Assembly: GCA_000432435.1 (NCBI GenBank)
Contig: HF993118.1
Location: 1 to 7,744, forward strand
DNA length: 7,744 bases
Reading direction: 5' to 3'
Source: Eubacterium sp. CAG:180
GTDB taxonomy: Bacteria > Bacillota > Clostridia > Oscillospirales > Acutalibacteraceae
Under the pieces are notes generated by a model that searched no databases, had not been told where the DNA came from, and worked only from the letters and a program-made list of their open reading frames with translations. Position numbers and translations under genes: made by a program. Of the stretch, positions 1 to 5,796 are shown one piece after another (the stretch's first letter is position 1; each line of letters starts with the position of its first letter).

Positions 1-10
1 GCTCCTTTTT
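1..10 (-). promoter_or_regulatory. Possible ribosome binding site of a gene beyond the left edge
   Basis: Read on the minus strand the first ten bases are AAAAAGGAGC, 17 bases after the DUF1540 stop codon. AAGGAG is a good Shine-Dalgarno match and could serve a leftward gene starting just outside the window. No start codon is visible, so this is a positional guess. Confidence 0.3.
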
Positions 11-26
11 TCTTTAATTCGTGTGC

Positions 27-185
27 TTATTTCTTTTCGTAGCTTTTGCAGAAATGCGGATCCTGAATCTGCTGATTTGTGCATGAGCAGTCATGAGTTA
101 CCTCGATAACGCTTCTGTCGCAGCCGCAGCCGGCGGTGTTGTGTACGCATTCGCATACATCGCATTTTACACCCTTATTTTCCAT
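27..185 (-). CDS. DUF1540 domain small cysteine-rich protein
   Basis: This is a 52-residue protein starting MENKGVKCDVCECVHN and ending HFCKSYEKK. It has eight cysteines: C8, C11, C13, C20, C22, C33, C35 and C46. The spacing (CxxCxCxxN, then CxC, an I-x-V strand, CxC, and a final FC) matches the DUF1540 family, short probable metal-binding proteins common in Clostridia and Bacilli. Family function is not established; zinc or another metal bound by cysteine clusters is an inference. The ATG at 185 is well supported by AGGAGGTG at 198-191, five bases upstream of it. No signal peptide or membrane segment is present, so it is likely cytoplasmic. It lies 126 bp downstream of the deacetylase on the same strand and probably has its own promoter. 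The family call is from the motif pattern alone, without a search. Confidence 0.82.
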   Translation of the reverse strand: MENKGVKCDVCECVHNTAGCGCDRSVIEVTHDCSCTNQQIQDPHFCKSYEKK

Positions 186-208
186 AATGTCACCTCCTGT
201 AAGATGAT

Positions 209-241
209 ATTATATTTTGCGCAGTTATAAATTCTTTATAC
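209..241 (-). promoter_or_regulatory. Candidate promoter of the DUF1540 gene (sigma class unclear)
   Basis: On the minus strand a perfect TATAAT sits at 214-209, but no good -35 lies 17 bp upstream of it. An overlapping reading fits the forespore sigma F/G type better: GTATA at 241-237, a 15-base spacer, then CGCAAAATA at 221-213. Both put the transcription start about 15-20 bases upstream of the AGGAGGTG site. The sigma F/G reading would make this a sporulation gene, but AT-rich DNA gives such matches by chance. Confidence 0.35.
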
Positions 242-303
242 GGTAAAGAGACAAGTAAAAACGTATTTTTCGGATAAAATTTCCAATCGAATTTTTTATA
301 CGG
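230..303. repeat. Pair of 14-bp direct repeats, 60 bp apart
   Basis: AATTCTTTATACGG at 230-243 and AATTTTTTATACGG at 290-303 agree at 13 of 14 positions and are offset by exactly 60 bp. They lie between the deacetylase stop and the DUF1540 start. The copy nearer DUF1540 overlaps its candidate promoter. They could be sites for one regulator or chance similarity in AT-rich sequence. Confidence 0.3.
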
Positions 304-311
304 CGGAGCGT

Positions 312-1094
312 TCAATTCGCGGCGGCATTTTTGATTTGCTTGCCGGCGGAATCTATTTTGTAATCGCCGTCGTATATAAGCTCGCTTACCGTAACAAACG
401 AATAGCCTTTTTTCTCAAGTTCCGTGAGAATTCGGTCGAGCGCGTCGGGCGTGTTTTTTATATCGTTGTGAAAGAGTATAATTGAACCGCACTCGGTCTT
501 ATCCGTTACGCGCTTTACTATTTCATCGGTGTCAAGTCCCTTCCAGTCAAGCGAATCGACGGACCATTGTATTGTTTTCATATTGAGCTTTGTCGCCGCG
601 GTTATCGTGTCATTTGTATAATCCCCCGACGGAGCGCGCAAAAGAACGGGTGTAATTCCTATGGCTTTTTTTACCGCTTCGTTACAGAGTGTTATGTCTT
701 TTATGATTTCGCTCTCTGTAAGACTCGAATACATATTGTGCGATGCAGAGTGATTTCCTATCTCGTGTCCGGAGGCATAAAACGCCTTTACGCTGTCGGG
801 ATATTTTTCCGCCCATTCCCCGACGACGAAAAACGTAGCCTTGGCATTGTGATTTTTTAAAATTTCTATAAGCCTTTCCGTGTCGTCGGCTCCCCAAGCA
901 GCGTCAAAGGTGACTGCGACCTTTTTTTCGTCCGTCTCAACGCAGTAGATGGGCAGAAGCCGTTTGCCCTCCTCGGCAGCGGCAGAGCTGAGTGCGCTTT
1001 TTCTGCCGCAGATTCCGAATACGATAAGCAGCGCGGATAATGTGACAGCGGTTATCGCCGTAAGCCCTCTCTTAGTCAAAATTATACATTTCAA
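312..1094 (-). CDS. PdaB-like polysaccharide deacetylase (NodB homology domain), membrane-anchored or secreted
   Basis: A carbohydrate esterase family 4 protein, probably removing N-acetyl groups from peptidoglycan or a related amino-sugar polymer outside the membrane. Numbered from the TTG at 1094 (260 residues), a basic N-terminus leads into a hydrophobic segment near residues 14-30. The NodB domain then shows motif 1 TFDAAWG (about 63-69), motif 2 GHEIGNHSASH with metal ligands H115 and H119, motif 3 RAPSGDY (R153), motif 4 DSLDW and motif 5 ILFHND (H209). Motif 1 has AAWG where classical members have TFDDG. This is typical of the PdaB-like clostridial and sporulation branch as I recall it, so it does not by itself imply inactivity. 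GTG at 1103 would add three residues, but TTG at 1094 has GAGGGGG eight bases upstream and gives the family-like start MKCIILTKRG. The ribosome binding site lies inside the terminator hairpin of the preceding gene. A role in spore cortex or wall maturation is inferred. Confidence 0.88.
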   Translation of the reverse strand: MKCIILTKRGLTAITAVTLSALLIVFGICGRKSALSSAAAEEGKRLLPIYCVETDEKKVAVTFDAAWGADDTERLIEILKNHNAKATFFVVGEWAEKYPDSVKAFYASGHEIGNHSASHNMYSSLTESEIIKDITLCNEAVKKAIGITPVLLRAPSGDYTNDTITAATKLNMKTIQWSVDSLDWKGLDTDEIVKRVTDKTECGSIILFHNDIKNTPDALDRILTELEKKGYSFVTVSELIYDGDYKIDSAGKQIKNAAAN

Positions 1095-1129
1095 AAAAAA
1101 CACCCCCTCATACTAAATGTATGAGGGGG
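1093..1129 (-). terminator. Strong intrinsic terminator, overlapping the start of the deacetylase gene
   Basis: The hairpin has perfect 11-bp arms (1103-1113 and 1119-1129, CCCCCTCATAC/GTATGAGGGGG) and a 5-base loop (1114-1118). On the minus strand TG and then eight T residues (1100-1093) follow it. This is a textbook Rho-independent terminator for the zinc-ribbon gene, whose stop is 17 bp upstream. The plus-strand side has only a weak distal T run, so it acts mainly leftward. The last arm, GAGGGGG, is also the only plausible Shine-Dalgarno of the deacetylase. Confidence 0.9.
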
Positions 1130-1145
1130 ACAAGTTTTTAAGACT

Positions 1146-1931
1146 TTATTCGGCTACCGGCTCGCTGTCTTTTTCACGGAGCTCACAAAGCTCTTTTTCT
1201 ATGGCTTCCTCCATAGACGGATCTGTGGCTTTTTTGTTTTTGAATTTTTTGGACACTGCAATATTGATTATGACATTTGCGAGGAACAACGCTATTCCTA
1301 CCGCAAAGAACGGGGATACCGAGCCTGTGATTATGTTTACGCTTGTTTCGGCCGCGGCATTTAAAAAGGCGTAAACAAAGTATGCCGAAAGACTCCAAAA
1401 AACGGTGCTGAGGATGTTTAATACCGTGTCGGCTTTGCTGCTGAGTGACATTGACGCTATAAGCACAACGAAGAAATTTACAACTCCGAGCGCGGCGGCC
1501 AAAAACGCAAATCCCACGCCGAGAAACATTTTTGCAAAAACACCGCCGAGCGCCTCGCCGTGCATCAGCGAGAGCGAAGCCTTTATATCATATTTGGTCA
1601 AATAGTTAAGTATAAACGTGAGAAATGAAACACTCTCCGTTTTTTCGTAAAACGGGAAGCAGAGTGTGATTTTTACAAGCGGCACAACAAGAGCCACAAG
1701 CGGCAAAAGAGTAAAAACAAGGCGCACTATCATAAGCGGAGAGCCTATCGTGCCGTATTTGAAGTTACTCATTTTGTAATGCAGCTTTGCGAATGATGTC
1801 TCGGCCGTATCGGCATCATTTTCAAGCCTCTCTTCCCATTTGTAGTTGGGGATATTAACTCCGCAGTGCTTACATTCGGCACGGAAGTCGTACCAATGAA
1901 GCTTTGCTCCGCACTTGGGACATTTTGCCAT
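1146..1931 (-). CDS. Zinc-ribbon membrane protein of unknown function
   Basis: A 261-residue protein I do not recognise as a named family. Its N-terminus is a treble-clef or zinc-ribbon motif: CPKC (C4, C7) and CKHC (C20, C23), with the ligand pairs 13 residues apart. A hydrophilic linker to about residue 62 follows, then roughly four hydrophobic stretches: about 66-92, 128-162 (long, possibly two passes or a tilted one), 168-192 and 205-227. The tail is charged and acidic (KKFKNKKATD, then Glu-rich). It resembles the many clostridial zinc-ribbon plus membrane proteins of unknown role. The ATG at 1931 is chosen over an in-frame TTG at 1940 because GAAGGA (1946-1941) is nine bases upstream of the ATG and would abut the TTG. 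It starts 19 bp after the arabinofuranosidase stop and is followed by a strong terminator, so it is the last gene of the LCP operon. Confidence 0.75.
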   Translation of the reverse strand: MAKCPKCGAKLHWYDFRAECKHCGVNIPNYKWEERLENDADTAETSFAKLHYKMSNFKYGTIGSPLMIVRLVFTLLPLVALVVPLVKITLCFPFYEKTESVSFLTFILNYLTKYDIKASLSLMHGEALGGVFAKMFLGVGFAFLAAALGVVNFFVVLIASMSLSSKADTVLNILSTVFWSLSAYFVYAFLNAAAETSVNIITGSVSPFFAVGIALFLANVIINIAVSKKFKNKKATDPSMEEAIEKELCELREKDSEPVAE

Positions 1932-1950
1932 AATTCTCAATCCTTCTTTA

Positions 1951-3450
1951 TTATTTGTTTTTATAAAATCTTATAACATTCCATGAAAACGGCTTTAAAA
2001 CGGCGTGTGCCGTCTTGCCGTCAACCGTGGGGATTTCTCCGTTTACGGGGAAGACGTTTATTTTGTCGAATCCGTTGACAGCGTTTTTGTCAAAGCCGCA
2101 CATTTCAATATGCTCCTTGCCCGAAAAGTCTTCAAGATCCAAAAGCTTTATGCACATATCATAGCTTTCGTTCGGGTCTCTGTTTACCGCAAATACGGTA
2201 AGAGCGTTGCCGTCGTCACTTAAAACCGCCACGGAGTCCACGTCCGGAACATCGGTAAACTCTCTTGTGTCGTGCTTGCCGCATACTGTGTTTGAGAGTA
2301 AAACGGTTCCTCTGCCGTAATTTGACGCGTGCATAAACGGATAGAATATAGTCTGCTCAAAAATTCCGCCGCCGTTTTCCGTCATAATGGGGGCTATGAC
2401 GTTTACAAGCTGTGCAAGACACGCGACCTTAACCCTGTCGGCATGCTTTAACAGAGTTATCAGCATAAGCCCGACCAAAAGTGCGTCCTCAAAGGTGTAT
2501 ACGTCTTCAAGCTGGTGCGGAGCGGTGCTCCACTTCTTTACCTCGTCGCCGTTTGAGTGGAACCAAACGTTCCACTCGTCAAAGGAGAGATTGACGGTGT
2601 GCTTTGAATGCTTTCTGCCCTTTACGGAATCGCATATACAAATTACCGTTTTTATGAATTCGTCCATAGCCATGCTCTTAGCGAGGAAGCTCTGCGTGTC
2701 GCCGAGCTTGTTGTCGTAGTATTGATGAAGCGATATGTAATCTACGCTGTCATAGGCTATGTCGAGGCAGGTATCCTCCCACTTGCCGAAGGTTTTCATA
2801 TGATCGTTGGAGCTGCCGCAAATTACGGTTTCAATTGAGTCGTCCGTGAGTTTCATTGCCTTTGATGCCTGATCCGCCAAAAAAGCATATTCCTTCGCTT
2901 CCTTGTGGCCGAGCTGCCAACCGCCGTCCATCTCGTTTCCGAGGCACCACAGCTTTATACCGTAAGGGCTTTCGGCACCGTTTTTACGTCGCATATCGCT
3001 GTAATATGAGCCGGACGGGTGATTGCAGTATTCAACAAGATTTCTTGCGTCGTCGACTCCGCGCAGACCGAGGTTTACGGCCATCATACAAGCTGTGTCC
3101 GCCTTTTTGCACCACTTCATAAATTCATCCGTGCCGAAGAGATTGGGCTCCGTGACGCCCCAGGCGAGCTCAAGCCTTTTCGGCCGTTCGCTTACGGGAC
3201 CCACACCGTCCTCCCACCTGTATCCGGAAACAAAGTTTCCGCCGGGGTAGCGCACTATCGGTACGCGAAGCTTTTTAACCTCGTCGATAACGTCTTTTCT
3301 GAACCCGTCTTCGTCGGCACAGGGGTGACCCGGCTCATATATTCCGCCGTAAACAGCTCTGCCGAGGTGTTCTATGAACGAACCGAAGATCCTGTCGTCA
3401 ACCTTGCCTACTTTAAATTCGCCGGCAAGTGATAATTCAGCTTTTTTCAT
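1951..3450 (-). CDS. abfA: Alpha-L-arabinofuranosidase, GH51 family, intracellular
   Basis: A 499-residue enzyme that releases terminal alpha-L-arabinofuranosyl residues from arabino-oligosaccharides taken up from arabinan or arabinoxylan. The N-terminal region carries the typical FGSFIEHLGRAVYGGIYEPG and RYPGGNFVSGYRWEDG blocks. The acid/base is E173 in WCLGNEMDG and the nucleophile is E292 in SFDEWNVW. This spacing equals that of the studied Geobacillus enzyme (E175 and E294). LVNVIAPI and the C-terminal beta-sandwich region are also present, and length matches the family. No signal peptide is seen, as usual for cytoplasmic GH51 enzymes. ATG at 3450 has AGGAG seven bases upstream. It sits 18 bp after the LCP gene and 19 bp before the zinc-ribbon gene, with no room for a separate promoter in either gap. 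No arabinose transporter or arabinose catabolic gene is in the window. The family assignment is secure; the exact substrate is not. Confidence 0.96.
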   Translation of the reverse strand: MKKAELSLAGEFKVGKVDDRIFGSFIEHLGRAVYGGIYEPGHPCADEDGFRKDVIDEVKKLRVPIVRYPGGNFVSGYRWEDGVGPVSERPKRLELAWGVTEPNLFGTDEFMKWCKKADTACMMAVNLGLRGVDDARNLVEYCNHPSGSYYSDMRRKNGAESPYGIKLWCLGNEMDGGWQLGHKEAKEYAFLADQASKAMKLTDDSIETVICGSSNDHMKTFGKWEDTCLDIAYDSVDYISLHQYYDNKLGDTQSFLAKSMAMDEFIKTVICICDSVKGRKHSKHTVNLSFDEWNVWFHSNGDEVKKWSTAPHQLEDVYTFEDALLVGLMLITLLKHADRVKVACLAQLVNVIAPIMTENGGGIFEQTIFYPFMHASNYGRGTVLLSNTVCGKHDTREFTDVPDVDSVAVLSDDGNALTVFAVNRDPNESYDMCIKLLDLEDFSGKEHIEMCGFDKNAVNGFDKINVFPVNGEIPTVDGKTAHAVLKPFSWNVIRFYKNK

Positions 3451-3468
3451 ATTGTATCTCCTGAAAAA

Positions 3469-4827
3469 TTATTTCTTTTTGGAATTCTCCGTTGTAGTCT
3501 CGTTATTTGAGGTGTCCGCCTTTTCGTATATGAATGTGCGCATTGCCGAAACGTTTTTATCCATATCTATCGAGAGCACGTTGCCGGCTGATTTTTTAAC
3601 GCTCTTCCAGCTTCCGTCAATCGGAACCTGCATCTGAGCAAGATCGTATTTCATATATTTTACGGAGCCCTTTGCGAGATTTACAAGCTCGTCCGTGGTA
3701 AGATCCGTTTCAATCATCGGCATAACCTTTTCGGCTATCGAATAGAGTGCCGTCGGATTTGATTTTGCCTTATCTATAATTGCCGAAATGACCTTGCGCT
3801 GACGCTGTGTGCGGTAGAAGTCGCTGTCGAGATAGCGCATACGGCTGTACCAAAGAGCCTGCATACCGCTGAAGTGATTTACACCTGCGTTTGTGGTTCC
3901 GGGGAAAGCGTCTTTTTCGGCCTGAGTCATATTGTAACGCGCGTTTATGTAGTTTGCCTCTTTTTCGGTTACTTCAACATCTACGCCGCCGAGCTCGTCG
4001 ATTATAGTGGTAAACATATCAAAGTTCACAAGCATATAGTTATCTATATCCACTTTGAAATTGTATTCTATTGTGTCTACAAGCAGCTGCCTGCCGCCGT
4101 GGCTCTGCGCCGCGTTTATCTTGTTCCACTTCCAGCCCGGAATTTCAACATATGTGTCGCGAAGAATGGAGGTGAGCTTTAACTGCTTGTTCTTTTCGTC
4201 AATGGAAAGAATCATCATGGTGTCGGACCTTGTGCTGTCTGAGCTTTCCCCCTCGCGCGCGTCAACGCCTATAAGGAGAATGTTGCGTACCGAATCCGAA
4301 TGTGCGAGCTTTGAAGAATCTATGTATTCGTTTTCCTGAAGCGGAGAGTAGTTGACCTCGCCGAGCAGCTTCTTTGCCTGATGGTATGTAACTGCGGCAA
4401 AGGCGGCGCAGAGCACCAGTAAAATCAATATGACTATACCGATTATCTTGCCTGCGCTGTGTCGGTGAGGCTTTTTTTCTTTCGGCTGCTTGCCGCTTGA
4501 AATATCGGTAAAGCCGTGCTCGTCGGAAACCTTTTTGGCTCTTGAATTTGCGGCTCTGTTATAGTTGTAGCTGTAAGGTTTTACCTCCGGGCTTGTGTTT
4601 ATCTCTCTGTGGCGCGGAACGGGAGTCTCGTTTCCGAAATCTTCGTTGTCTGATTTGTCGTCTCTCCCCGTAAAGAAGTCCTCGAAATCGTCATCGCCCT
4701 TCTTGTCGGAAGAGACTGCACGTCCCTCCTCCTCGCTGTCGCTGTATATATCCTCGTAACCGTCCTTTTCGGAAGAACTGTAAATATCCTCAAAATCGTT
4801 ATTGCCGAATTTCTTGTCATCTGCCAT
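3469..4827 (-). CDS. LytR-CpsA-Psr (LCP) family cell wall glycopolymer ligase
   Basis: LCP enzymes transfer undecaprenyl-linked glycopolymers (teichoic acid, capsule or other wall polysaccharide) to peptidoglycan, outside the membrane. From the ATG at 4827 the protein has 452 residues. Residues 1-120 form a long acidic cytoplasmic tail. One membrane segment follows (about 128-147, IIGIVILILLVLCAAFAAV). The LCP domain begins near 180: NILLIGVDAREG, TRSDTMMILS, LTSILRDTYVEIPG, KINAAQSHGG, VDIDNYMLVNFDMF, ELGGVDVEV, and YSRMRYLDSDFYRTQRQR carrying the arginines that bind pyrophosphate in the family. A short polar tail ends it. The in-frame TTG at 4848 is rejected because AAAGGG (4841-4836) lies eight bases upstream of the ATG. 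The tail contains repeated (F/Y)EDIYS-like motifs. First gene of a probable operon with GH51 and the zinc-ribbon gene. Which polymer it attaches cannot be told from sequence. Confidence 0.93.
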   Translation of the reverse strand: MADDKKFGNNDFEDIYSSSEKDGYEDIYSDSEEEGRAVSSDKKGDDDFEDFFTGRDDKSDNEDFGNETPVPRHREINTSPEVKPYSYNYNRAANSRAKKVSDEHGFTDISSGKQPKEKKPHRHSAGKIIGIVILILLVLCAAFAAVTYHQAKKLLGEVNYSPLQENEYIDSSKLAHSDSVRNILLIGVDAREGESSDSTRSDTMMILSIDEKNKQLKLTSILRDTYVEIPGWKWNKINAAQSHGGRQLLVDTIEYNFKVDIDNYMLVNFDMFTTIIDELGGVDVEVTEKEANYINARYNMTQAEKDAFPGTTNAGVNHFSGMQALWYSRMRYLDSDFYRTQRQRKVISAIIDKAKSNPTALYSIAEKVMPMIETDLTTDELVNLAKGSVKYMKYDLAQMQVPIDGSWKSVKKSAGNVLSIDMDKNVSAMRTFIYEKADTSNNETTTENSKKK

Positions 4828-4868
4828 AATTGACACCCTTTCACACAACAGCTTAATATAATGAGTAT

Positions 4869-4897
4869 ATTTTATCGTAAATTACTGCTTTTCACAA
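4869..4897 (-). promoter_or_regulatory. Sigma-70-type promoter of the LCP operon
   Basis: On the minus strand TTGTGA (4897-4892) and TAAAAT (4874-4869) are separated by exactly 17 bases. Transcription would start near 4862, giving a leader of about 35 bases before the ATG at 4827. This is the only good promoter seen upstream of the three leftward genes. Confidence 0.65.
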
Positions 4898-4936
4898 TCC
4901 CTTTTGATTAAAATTTTATTACAAAAACAGTAATTT
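4879..4936. repeat. 9-bp inverted repeat spanning the LCP promoter -35
   Basis: AAATTACTG at 4879-4887 is matched by CAGTAATTT at 4928-4936, with 40 bases between. The left arm lies in the spacer of the LCP promoter and the right arm lies upstream of its -35. Paired sites for one regulator are possible, but the AT-rich arms and wide spacing leave chance open. Confidence 0.35.
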
Positions 4937-4943
4937 TAATGTC

Positions 4944-4986
4944 AATTTAAACATTGAGGCGTGATTTGAGACTTAATGTTTAAATT
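4944..4986. promoter_or_regulatory. 12-bp inverted repeat, candidate operator upstream of the Nudix promoter
   Basis: AATTTAAACATT (4944-4955) and AATGTTTAAATT (4975-4986) are perfect inverted copies separated by 19 bases. They end four bases before the -35 of the rightward promoter. A dyad here fits binding by a dimeric regulator, activator or repressor. No protein for it is encoded in the window. It could also form an AT-rich cruciform with no regulatory role. Confidence 0.5.
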
Positions 4987-4990
4987 TGTC

Positions 4991-5019
4991 TTGAAACGAG
5001 CGAAAAAAACCTGTATAAT
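4991..5019 (+). promoter_or_regulatory. Sigma-70-type promoter of the Nudix gene pair
   Basis: TTGAAA at 4991-4996, a 17-base spacer, and a perfect TATAAT at 5014-5019. Transcription would start near 5026, leaving a leader of about 23 bases that carries AAGGAG (5036-5041) seven bases before the ATG. This is a strong housekeeping-type promoter. Confidence 0.8.
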
Positions 5020-5048
5020 ATTTTCAGATTTTTCTAAGGAGAACCACG

Positions 5049-5780
5049 ATGCTGGGAAGGTTTGTCAAAGTGAGGGTCACAAGACCCATAGGATTCTTTG
5101 ACGGCAACAGCAAGACGCAGTACCGCCTTAATTACGGTACCGTCGAAAGCGGGCTTGAGCCGCACTCTCCCGTAAAGGGCGCCTTTATTATGGGCATAAA
5201 TCACCCCGTAAGAAATTTTGACGGCAGGGTAATAGCCACCGTTAAAATACCTAAGACAAAAGGCGTAATTATTGTTGTGTCGCCAAAGAGTAAAAGATTT
5301 ATAGTAAATGATGTGCGTGACGCGCTCGCGTTTATGTACAAAAAAGGCTCCTATTCGATAGATTGTCTTTATGAGCGCAGCTGCGGCGCGATAGTTTACC
5401 GGGAAATAGCGGGCGAAAGAAGATTTTTGCTTATCAAAAACAAGCGCAGCGCAAATTGGGGCTTCCCCAAAGGCCACGTCGAAGAGGGCGAGAGCAACGA
5501 GGATACCGCAAGACGCGAGGTCCTTGAGGAAACCGGGCTTCATATAGCCATTCTTCCGGAATTTAAGAGCCGTTCGGAGTATACGATTCAGGGCAGAATA
5601 GAAAAAACGGTTATAATTTATATCGCCTCCACAAAAGATACAAGAACCGTTATTCAGCCGGAGGAAATTGAGGACTACATTTGGTTAAGCTATGATAATG
5701 CTTATAAGACCCTTAATTATGAAAACGACAAGGCTATTCTCAAAAAAGCAAAGGCTTATTTGACGGAGCACTCTATCTGA
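5049..5780 (+). CDS. Nudix hydrolase with N-terminal inorganic-pyrophosphatase-like domain
   Basis: A 243-residue two-part protein. The C-terminal part (about 110-243) is a Nudix hydrolase. G142, E148, R156, E157, E160, E161 and G163 fit the full Nudix box Gx5Ex7REUxEExGU, so metal-dependent cleavage of a nucleoside diphosphate-linked substrate is expected. The WGFPKGHVEEGE context resembles Ap4A hydrolase-type members. The N-terminal part (1-110: MLGRFVKVRVTRPIG, NYG at 28-30, GAFIMGINHPV, FDGRVIATV, VVSP) resembles, from memory, a short pyrophosphatase-like Firmicute family with the pattern MLGxxVKVxVDRPIG...NYG...DGEEQDAYIxGV. Where that family has its acidic metal-binding DGEEQDAY, this protein has HSPVKGAF, so the domain is probably non-catalytic. 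ATG at 5049 has AAGGAG seven bases upstream. Probably cotranscribed with the membrane protein 16 bp downstream. Nudix activity is confident; substrate is not. Confidence 0.88.
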   Translation: MLGRFVKVRVTRPIGFFDGNSKTQYRLNYGTVESGLEPHSPVKGAFIMGINHPVRNFDGRVIATVKIPKTKGVIIVVSPKSKRFIVNDVRDALAFMYKKGSYSIDCLYERSCGAIVYREIAGERRFLLIKNKRSANWGFPKGHVEEGESNEDTARREVLEETGLHIAILPEFKSRSEYTIQGRIEKTVIIYIASTKDTRTVIQPEEIEDYIWLSYDNAYKTLNYENDKAILKKAKAYLTEHSI

Positions 5781-5796
5781 TTATAAGGAGAATTAT

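Noticed and set aside
1083..1088. TATAAT on the minus strand at the start of the deacetylase
   Set aside because: Transcription from it would begin inside the gene, after the proposed start, and no -35 is in place.
1095..1103. GTG start at 1103 for the deacetylase
   Set aside because: The GTG uses the last G of the GGGGG run, so that run cannot be a spaced ribosome binding site for it. TTG at 1094 has correct spacing and gives a family-like N-terminus. The choice is not certain.
1932..1940. TTG start at 1940 for the zinc-ribbon gene
   Set aside because: The GAAGGA site directly abuts this TTG but is nine bases from the ATG at 1931, which also starts the usual MAKCPKCG form.
2387..2719. A 110-codon open frame on the plus strand within the arabinofuranosidase gene
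   Set aside because: It lies opposite the region coding the GH51 nucleophile and has no signals of its own.
3019..3432. A 137-codon open frame on the plus strand within the arabinofuranosidase gene
   Set aside because: It is a shadow of GH51 coding sequence with no promoter or ribosome binding site.
4828..4848. TTG start at 4848 for the LCP gene, adding seven residues
   Set aside because: AAAGGG is correctly spaced for the ATG at 4827 and would lie inside the longer frame.
5034..5543. A 169-codon open frame on the minus strand opposite the Nudix gene
   Set aside because: It is antisense to a gene with a complete Nudix box, has no ribosome binding site, and its translation has no recognisable domain.
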